Positions 57,288-64,000 of a stretch of 64,000 nucleotides of DNA are shown one piece after another (within the stretch, counting starts at the first letter, position 1; each line of letters opens with the position of its first letter). A model generated the notes under the pieces. That model was not told the origin of the DNA. It was given only the letters and a program-made list of their open reading frames with translations, and ran no database searches. This stretch comes from Obelidium mucronatum (lineage: Eukaryota; Chytridiomycota; Chytridiomycetes; Chytridiales; Chytriomycetaceae): the NCBI GenBank assembly GCA_025765595.1, contig JAIVFH010000137.1:1-64000 (forward strand). The letters run 5' to 3'. Position numbers and translations under genes: made by a program.

Positions 57288-58612
57288 TCACACATAACTC
57301 TTGACTTCTGCTGGGTTCACTTCACCCAAGAAGAGAGTTTTATCATTGCTTGAAGAAAGAAGAATCGGCTCTGTGGGATGCCAGTCAACCTCTGTGACGC
57401 ACCCTTTATGTCCCGGCAGTTTGTACACAATTCTCTTTGATGATACTTCCCAAACAACAACACTTCGATCAGCGCTGCCGGCAGCAACAAAACTTCCATC
57501 GGATGACCAACATGGTTTGAGCAAGTGTTTCTCCAGACCATGCGGAGCCCCATCAAACACTTTGAGCATCCTATTTCCCGCTGCGAACGGCTTGATATCC
57601 CAGACGCGAACGGTATTATCCATGCCGTTTGATAATAGCGATGATCCATCTGGACTAACTCTCAATCCCGTGATTGTATCCGCGTGCCCAGGCATCGTGA
57701 AAGCTACGGCGCCGGGTTTTCTGAGATCCCAGGCTTTGATGTCGTTGTCGATTCCACCACTGAATACTGTGGAGGCGTCCTTTGAAAAGGTGACGGCAGT
57801 GACTTGGTAGTTGTCGGTAAATGTATGAACTGCGTTTTTTTGACGAACGTCCCACAGAATAATGTTGTTGTCGTCTGTTGTGCAGTTTAAATGGATTGCT
57901 TAACCAAAAAAAAAAAAAAAAAAAAAAATTGGCTTCACCTCCTCCACTGACAGCCAATTCAGGACCATTTCTTGACACTGCGCAAGTATTTACAAAGTTG
58001 GAATGTCCTTTGAATTTTTTGATCCGTTCGCCAGTTTCGACATCCCAAGCAGCAACCTAAAAAAAAAAGGAGAAAATCAATTTTTTTTTAAAAAAGCACG
58101 AACAAACAGAGGAGTGTGAATGAATATCTGCATTTGGATAGTTACCATTTTGTCAGAAGAGGCAGAGTATACACGTCTTCCGTCTGCACTCCATTGAACT
58201 TCCAAGACAGCACCCTTGTGACCTCGAAGAACGTTGTAGTTTTTGCATTCCCCATAGGTATCCCACAAATCTAAAGAGAATGGCGATATCAGAATCACAA
58301 AGGCCCAGTTTTTTCTTCTTTGGGTGCCTTGCGAGGGTTGCGCAGTTTTAAACAAAAACACGTACAAATCAAACGGTCAAACGAGCCGGAAGCAAGATGC
58401 TGGCCGTCAGGAGAGAACTTTGTCGAAAAGACTTCCGATTGGTGGCCCGTCAGAAGCATGATTGGGGCAGTGAGTCCTGAAGTGCGTTGGACCTGCTTCA
58501 CGACTGCTCCGTTTCCTGGAGCTGAGCGGACAAGCGATGTTGATGGCGCATCGTCTCTGACTCGTTTCGCCACTGATGTTTCGTTGTCTGCTTTTCGCTT
58601 GAGATCCGTCAT
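57288..58612 (-). CDS. SNRNP40: U5 snRNP 40 kDa WD40 protein (SNRNP40)
   Basis: A WD40 propeller protein of the U5 snRNP. Blades include LTGHQSEVFSTKFSPDGQHL, ASGSFDRLI, RGHKGAVLEVQWSADGRRVY, then DDNNIILWDVRQK, TMPGHADTITGLRVSPDG, LSNGMDNTVRVWDIKPF and LPGHKGCVTEVDWHPTEPIL. The IKAWDLRKPG and WDIKPFA motifs are typical of SNRNP40. Start 58612 and stop 57288-57290 give a protein of about 350 residues, the usual length, after removing at least three introns. One intron has an unusually long polypyrimidine run (T23 on the coding strand, 57906-57928). The gene lies 74 bp from its divergent neighbour. Confidence 0.92.
57906..57928 (-). repeat. A23/T23 homopolymer in a SNRNP40 intron
   Basis: A run of 23 A on the plus strand, read as T23 by the gene. 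It lies upstream of the acceptor CTGCACAACAG and would act as a polypyrimidine tract. Homopolymers of this length are also prone to sequencing error. Confidence 0.8.
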
Positions 58613-58685
58613 GTTATTTTTAAATATTTTATTTTATTTTTATTATTTGTTTATTTATTAAACATTAAAATATTAAAAAACACAG
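58613..58685. promoter_or_regulatory. A/T-only bidirectional promoter, SNRNP40 and Vps3844-like gene
   Basis: The 73 bp between the divergent start codons are almost entirely A/T (TATTTTATTTT and ATTAAAATATT elements). The coding sequence on the plus side turns GC-rich soon after. Confidence 0.5.
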
Positions 58686-58917
58686 ATGGCATTGTCAGCG
58701 AGTCGCACTCTTCTTGCAGTGATTCTCCTCACCGCGACCGCGTTTGCGGCGTCGGGTAAGCGCGATCTGATTGGTCGAGACTGGACTGGACTGACGCGCA
58801 CACAGTCTCGCTGCACGCGCACCCGGCGCTGACGCAGACGCAGACGCAGGCGGCGGCGTGGGGCGACGTGACGGCGCAGCTTGCGCACGCGCACGGCGTC
58901 GCGCGGCTGCTCCGCTG

Positions 58918-58949
<32 letters not shown>

Positions 58950-60613
58950 GCGGCTTCGCAGCGCCAGCGACTCTGGCGGCGGACCCGGCGGCGCTCTTTG
59001 TCCGCGCGCGCGGAAGCCTCGTGGCGGCCGTGGCGGGACTCGAACCAGGTGCGTGCGCGTGCGCGTCTTTATAAAAACTCACCGATTCTCGTGCAGATCA
59101 GCTGCCGCTGCCGCTGGCCTTCGACACAACAGCAAACACCGACATTGGCGCCGTCGCTGACTACTTGACCCACTTTACCGAACTCATCAGCACCGAGCAC
59201 TCGGCCACACGCGCAAACGTGATTTCTATTTCTTCAAGCACCAGTGACAATGTTCTGGCAATCCCTGGCGTGTCTCGCGTCGTCTTGAAGAACAATGTTT
59301 GTCGCCGATATTCCTATTCTCTATTCTTTTTTTCTTTCGTGGGCTCCAACTGACGATTTCTTGATACTTAACATCGTAAAAGGCTGCCACTGTTTCTCTT
59401 CCGGATTCGACTACGGCCACATTCAAAGCCAAAGTAAAAGCAATTGCAAAGGAATCTTATATGCGCATTCAAGATAGTTTTGAGCAGCGATTTGATTTGA
59501 AGTCTTCAACCTTGAAGGAATCAGAGACGGTATATTTTGGACGGCAAAAAATTTGTCAACCGGGGTTTCTTACGCGAAACGAATTCCACTATTAGGCTGA
59601 CAGAATGTTTATGGTCGAAATGAATTTCTTCAGCAGTCTTTGTGACGTCATGAATGCAGATTTTCAGGATTTATTGAATGCTCAGGTTCCTGGAAACATG
59701 GCAGATTATATCTCTGTGTCAATAACACGATTAAATGTACGTCTTTTACTTTTTTGCTCTTTAACGTGAATATGATGCTCTAAACAATGTCCTTAGGATA
59801 TCGCTCAAGCTTATGGCCTCGAATCGGAGAAATATAAGTTTGCATCTGAAATTGCTCAAAACGTTTTCGCAAAAGTGAGTGCGGTGGAGAGCTAATTTGT
59901 TCGGAATTTAATGGCATTCAACAGTTTGTCGACGCTTTCAAAACTGTTTACCCTGACGGCACGATCCAACTCTTGGCGGTGGGTGTGTCATCCAACACAC
60001 TGGAGAAGAGAGACTCGAATACCCCCGATCTTCTTCGTCGTCTCGCGAAAGTAGATCCTAACTGTCCGTTGTACTTCAATGATTGCATGACGTAAGACGC
60101 GTAACAGTAGGACAATCGATACATATCACCAACTGACTTATTTTTTGAACCAAACAAGGTTGCACAACAATTGCTCCAACCATGGAACCTGCACGAAAAT
60201 GAGAAATCCACGGTCTGCAAATCAAACCTGCTTCTTCTGCAGCTGCTATACCAACAACACTGACGACAATGGAGAACTGATTATTGGTGGATCGCACAGA
60301 AAAGTGTTTTGGTCAGGTCCACAATGCGCCAAACAGGTGAAGATTGATGATGTTTTTTTTTAAATTCTTTTTCTTCCACGATGGCGTATTGTTTTAGCTG
60401 ACAACATCTTGACAGGATATTTCTGCGGACTTTCACTTATTGTTGTGGACCTCCGTTGGGCTAGGAGTCACTTTGATGTAAGAGAATGAGTTTATGAAAG
60501 TTGTTTCTTACTTACTTGTCCTTTGCAGCTTTATCGTGGGACTGATGGCAAGCGTTGGCTCTGACGAATCGTCGTCGCAGGGAGCCGGCGCCGGCAAGAA
60601 GAAGGAAGACTGA
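58686..60613 (+). CDS. Vps3844-like type I membrane protein
   Basis: The start at 58686 gives a signal peptide (TLLAVILLTATAFAAS). The luminal region is poorly conserved and contains a (DA)n run encoded by GACGCC repeats (about 58920-58945). The C-terminal domain is distinctive: CPLYFNDCMTLHNNCSNHGTC, an EGF-like Cys pattern (CFFCSCYTN), WSGPQCAKQDISADFHLL, one membrane helix (TSVGLGVTLMFIVGLM) and a short tail ending KKKED. This fits the fungal Vps3844/DUF3844 domain, linked to vacuolar protein sorting and residing in the secretory pathway. At least six introns are present. The identification rests on the C-terminal domain; the molecular role is not well known. Confidence 0.78.
58914..58947 (+). 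repeat. GACGCC hexamer repeat inside the Vps3844-like gene
   Basis: About five units of GACGCC/GACGGC encode alternating Asp-Ala in the luminal region. It is a coding microsatellite in a GC-rich first-exon patch and may vary in length between strains. Confidence 0.7.
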
Positions 60614-60662
60614 GCGTCGGTGAATAAAAAGAAGTTTGAAATCATTTGAAATCCGAAATCAA

Positions 60663-62247
60663 ATGCTCGGACACGAGTCACCGGACGTGCTCGAGGTGTC
60701 CGAATACGAACGCGAGCGCGAGCAGCGCATCGCCGAGCAGCAGCGCGTGCTGCGAGACCTCGGCATCGGCGCCGGCGTCGGCGTCGGCGTCGGCGGGGTC
60801 GCCGCGCCGCCGCGGCCGCCCGCAAAGCGCCGCAAAGTGGCCGCCGCCGCGCCGCTGCCGCCGCCGCCGGCGACGCGCTTCTCGCTGCGCACGCGCGGCG
60901 TCAAGCCCGACGCCGGGGAGGGGTCGGAAGCAGCAACAGCGACAACAACAACAACAACAACTGCGGCAGCAGACAGCCGCGATGTCCGCGTGCAGGGCGA
61001 CATTGACTTTGACTCCTCCTTGGCTGATCTGCTGCCCGACAAGGGAAGGCTTCAGTGGGAAGTGGCGCAAGAGTTAAAACCTGAACAGCGCTTAAAGAGT
61101 CCAATCGAAGGTTCTGTCAAAGTCACTCGCGAAATGATCTACTCCATCGCAGTCCATCCGTCAAAGGTTTCTGCGCTTTCTGTCTTGAATAAGATGTTTT
61201 TGAATTGATTCTCACGTGTGGCACTGGTTTCTAATCAAACATCACCAGGAAAAGCTCTTGGCGTTTGTGGGCGATAAACTCGGTAACCTGGGCATGTGGA
61301 ATATCTCCGACACAATCGAAAAAAGTCGGCAAATCAAGGACAGAGGCGGGAACGTGTCTGAGGAACTGGATGTCATTGTGCACGACTTCAAACCATTCAA
61401 AAAGCCAATCTCCCGCATAATGTTCCAGCACAATGACTTGACAAAACTGCTCATGTCCTGCTTTGATGGATCCATTCGGATAATGGACTTTGAAACACAC
61501 AAGTTCCGTGAAATCTTTGTACATCCAGACGAGGAGATGATTAGCCATTTTGACCTTTGCCAGAATTCCAATGTACTTTGGATTTCCGATGGCGCTGGCG
61601 AGGCATCTCAGTTGGATTTGCGCGTTTCTCCCACCAAAACAAGTGCTACTGTCGTTTTGTCTGAAAAGAAAATCAATACCATACACATCAATCCGACCAG
61701 TCAGAATCACATTGTTATCGGTGGACTCGACCGGACTGTAAAGATATTTGATGTTCGAAATATGAAGGCTGGGAATTCTGTAGAAACCCCAGACTTGGTT
61801 GACCCATTGTTGACACTGTCGCATCGACTGTCTGTCAATTCTGCATATTGGGATCCAAAAGGCGTCGATGTCCTTTCAACATCATTTGACGATACTCTTG
61901 GGCTGTGGAAAGACGTGTTGAATAAGAAGGAGGATGGGTTGGTGAAAATCCGCCACAATAACCAGACGGGAAGATGGGTTCAAAAATTCAAAGCTGTTTG
62001 GAAAGGGCAAGATTCTTGCCATTATACCAACTTTGCTGCTGCAGTGTCAAACAATTCAATATCGTCTGCGATTGTAATTGGAAATATGCAACGAACTGTT
62101 GATGTGTATAATGGAACCTCTGGGAATCTGGTTTCTTCGCTATATGATCCGTCTCTGACTGCTATACCAGCTGTCAATGTTTTTCATCCTTGTCTTGACA
62201 TGATTGTATCGGGGAATGCCAGTGGCAGAATGAACGTCTGGTGCTAA
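60663..62247 (+). CDS. CMR1: WD40 protein of the CMR1/WDR76 family
   Basis: A DNA-damage-associated WD40 protein. The N-terminus (MLGHESPDVLEV, then YEREREQRIAEQQRVL) matches the charged coiled helix typical of Cmr1/WDR76. It is followed by a GC-rich Gly/Val/Ala/Pro tract and a Thr-rich run. One intron (61167-61248, branch CTAAT) joins to the propeller: LLAFVGDKLGNLGMWN, SRIMFQHNDLTKLLMSCFDG, HFDLCQNSNVLWISDGAGE, IVIGGLDRTVKIFDVRN and VNVFHPCLDMIVSGNASGR. Yeast Cmr1 binds chromatin and damage sites and is handled by the intranuclear quality-control compartment. The upstream in-frame codons before 60663 lack an ATG, so 60663 is the start. The length is about 500 residues, as in the family. Confidence 0.87.
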
Positions 62248-62366
62248 AATAAAATAAAACAGCTGAATCTTTTTGTACCAATTGCAATACACTGTATAGT
62301 TGCGTTTCTTTGAAATTGAAGAATGATTTTCCGTTGTTTGCATTTGTATTCCAGACAAACAAAAAT

Positions 62367-64000
62367 ATGTCACACTTCACTGACTACCAAGTTCGACGGT
62401 TCAGATTCATATTTAATCAATACTCTGAAGGTGCAACTACGTATGCCAGTGTGCAACAGAAAACAGTTGATCCATTTCAAGATCCCATCAATGGATCAAC
62501 AAACACATTGTTGCATCGCGATGACCAAAGTTGGTCCATTAAGATCAATTTTAGACTCACGGCAAAAGAGTTTTGCGAGTTGATGGTGAGTGATGAATTC
62601 AGCCATGTACGAGATCCGACTGACAACACTGCATTGTATTCTTTCAGCCCCGATTTGGACCAGCCATTACTTTACTTCAGGCGCGAGACTTTATCTATGA
62701 ATATGACTCTTCATGTACAGGATCGCTAGACTTTGATGACTTTATGGAGTTTCTTGGAGATTATCAAGCCATTTTGCAAGTGCGACGAGACAAAGCCACA
62801 GCATATTACCTTGGAAGACTGAATGTAACTGGCAGCCGAAGCGCAGTTTCTTCAATGCATTAAACAGCTTATTTTTTGTTTTAAGAATGCTCAAAAGCCC
62901 AATATGGAAGGCGGTCCCATTTGGAATATCGAAGACCCAATTCCCCATGACGACCCTGTAAGTTGGAAATTCAAATCAAGAATTCGGCCAATAACCTCCT
63001 CTTTCAATGACAGAAAGTGTTAATTGCGCGGCTCTTTATTCAAAAATATCCCGAACCAGTTCATTATTTAAGCACTTTGTCACTGGATGATCCTGAATTC
63101 TTCTTCACAAAGTCGGAATCTGTCACAATAGACATTGCAGAAAAAGGATTTATTGAAGATATGAATATTTTAAAGCGTTCGATAGTGGTTCGCATTTATT
63201 CTGCAAGGAATTTGCTATCGTTGACAAGGTAAGCCTTGTTTTCCCCATTTTTCCTCAGGAGTCTGATCACTGACGAAAAAACAACGCAACGCGACACGTA
63301 CATACACACAAAGATTGAAGAAAAGACCCAAAAAGGGGATTGAGTTTGACTCATTGGATCCCATGATCCGCGTAGAACTTGCAGGAATAGTGCAACAAAC
63401 ACCTGCTATTATTTCCACCATAAAACCAGACTGGAATCAAGATTTGAAGTTTGAGATAACTATTCCTCCTGGAGAGATTCACGACGTGCAGCAGTGGGTA
63501 GATCGACAGGTTATGTATATTAGCTTGGTGGATTTCGACGGGAATGGGACCACCCAGTTAAGTGACCAAGGTGCCGTGATATAGCTGGGATGATTAAAAA
63601 CTTGAATGAATAGAAATACTGAAGTTCTGGCTGCTTGCTCTATCCCACTCTTGAAAATCCTAACGTCTGTCAAAAAACCAATGTGGCAGGTGGTCAGACT
63701 GAATCCATTGGATTGCGTACTGCCATCATCGTGGCTTCCTTGTTTAGAACTCAGTATTTCCGATAATACGAGAGAGCAGTGGGCATGGGCAAAGATAATG
63801 GATGCCTACACAATTCCCGAAGAAGGTATGGACGCCCATCACAAACAAGAGCGTTTCTGATTAATTTCGAAATGCGGCACAGTGTGGTTTCATAACCATA
63901 AAGAAAAACTTCTCAACGATTTGGACCGTGTAGCACGGAGTCAAACGGAATTGGTGAGGCTGGGCATGACTTGACTAAGTATTATTGATTTAGTTTTTTA
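62367..64000 (+). CDS. C2-domain protein with EF-hand-like N-terminus, cut by the window end
   Basis: The start at 62367 gives RRFRFIFNQYS and LTAKEFCELM, then SLDFDDFMEFLGDY after an intron, an arrangement like an EF-hand pair without clear calcium ligands. Later exons (about 63100-63580) encode a C2-like domain: SIVVRIYSARNLLSL, MIRVELAGIVQQT, TIKPDWNQDLKFEITIP and VMYISLVDFDGNG. Another part follows (SIPLLKILTSVKKPMWQVVRL, then VWFHNHKEKLLNDLDRVARS). A donor lies near 63955 and the gene continues outside the window. The style of the C2 domain recalls ciliary transition-zone proteins such as CC2D2A, but the match is too weak to name it. Confidence 0.6.

Noticed and set aside
1..64000. CRISPR arrays, bacterial operons, rRNA or clear tRNA genes
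   Set aside because: No regularly spaced repeats, no ribosomal sequence and no convincing tRNA B-box and cloverleaf were found by eye; the gene structure is eukaryotic. A covariance search would be needed to exclude small RNA genes.

Overview
This is a nuclear contig of a fungus that very probably makes a flagellated zoospore, most likely a chytrid (Chytridiomycota). The genes are intron-rich, with introns of about 50-100 nt bounded by GT and AG and often carrying a CTAAC or CTAAT branch site. The flagellar gene IFT74 lies beside typical fungal genes: an ADP1-type ABCG transporter, a Vps3844-type membrane protein, MED12, CMR1 and SNRNP40. Genes are packed tightly. Several start codons of divergent neighbours are 22-130 bp apart, and two same-strand pairs are separated by only 1 and 9 bp. 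No bacterial, plasmid or phage feature was seen. Splice sites were predicted by eye, so each multi-exon CDS is given as its genomic span from start codon to stop codon.

Region 1 (1-31852) is dominated by five class C, GABA-B-type seven-transmembrane receptors. Three lie in tandem on the minus strand (1299-10920), one on the plus strand (22481-25937) and one on the minus strand (28390-31852). Each has a signal peptide, a periplasmic-binding-protein-like ligand domain and a 7TM module. Four of the five end in the same extra cytoplasmic domain of about 100 residues, which I do not recognise. The receptor at the contig edge is cut off in its last helix, next to an unusual shuffled repeat array (473-1145). 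Between the receptors lie a DASS/SLC13-type anion transporter, a bHLH protein, IFT74, a probable MED12 and a Dcp-type M3 metallopeptidase.

Region 2 (31862-47460) is mostly transcription and cilium related. It holds an unknown protein directly upstream of the fifth receptor, a TAF2 gene that continues in frame into four bromodomains, two tandem ORFs of which the second is a coiled-coil protein resembling CCDC87, an MBIP-like ATAC-type protein, an SCI1-like basic protein and the splicing factor SYF2.

Region 3 (47580-64000) holds the ADP1-like ABC transporter, SF3B1, an F-box protein, SNRNP40, a Vps3844-like protein, the WD40 protein CMR1/WDR76 and the start of a C2-domain protein that runs off the window. 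SF3B1 as assembled needs three or four +1 shifts to read through. SYF2, SF3B1 and SNRNP40 are three spliceosome components within about 12 kb.

The most interesting candidates are the receptor tail domain, the TAF2-four-bromodomain fusion, the shuffled AG/GT-bounded repeat blocks, the 97% identical ligand-domain exon of two neighbouring receptors, and GC-rich patches confined to the 5' ends of six genes.
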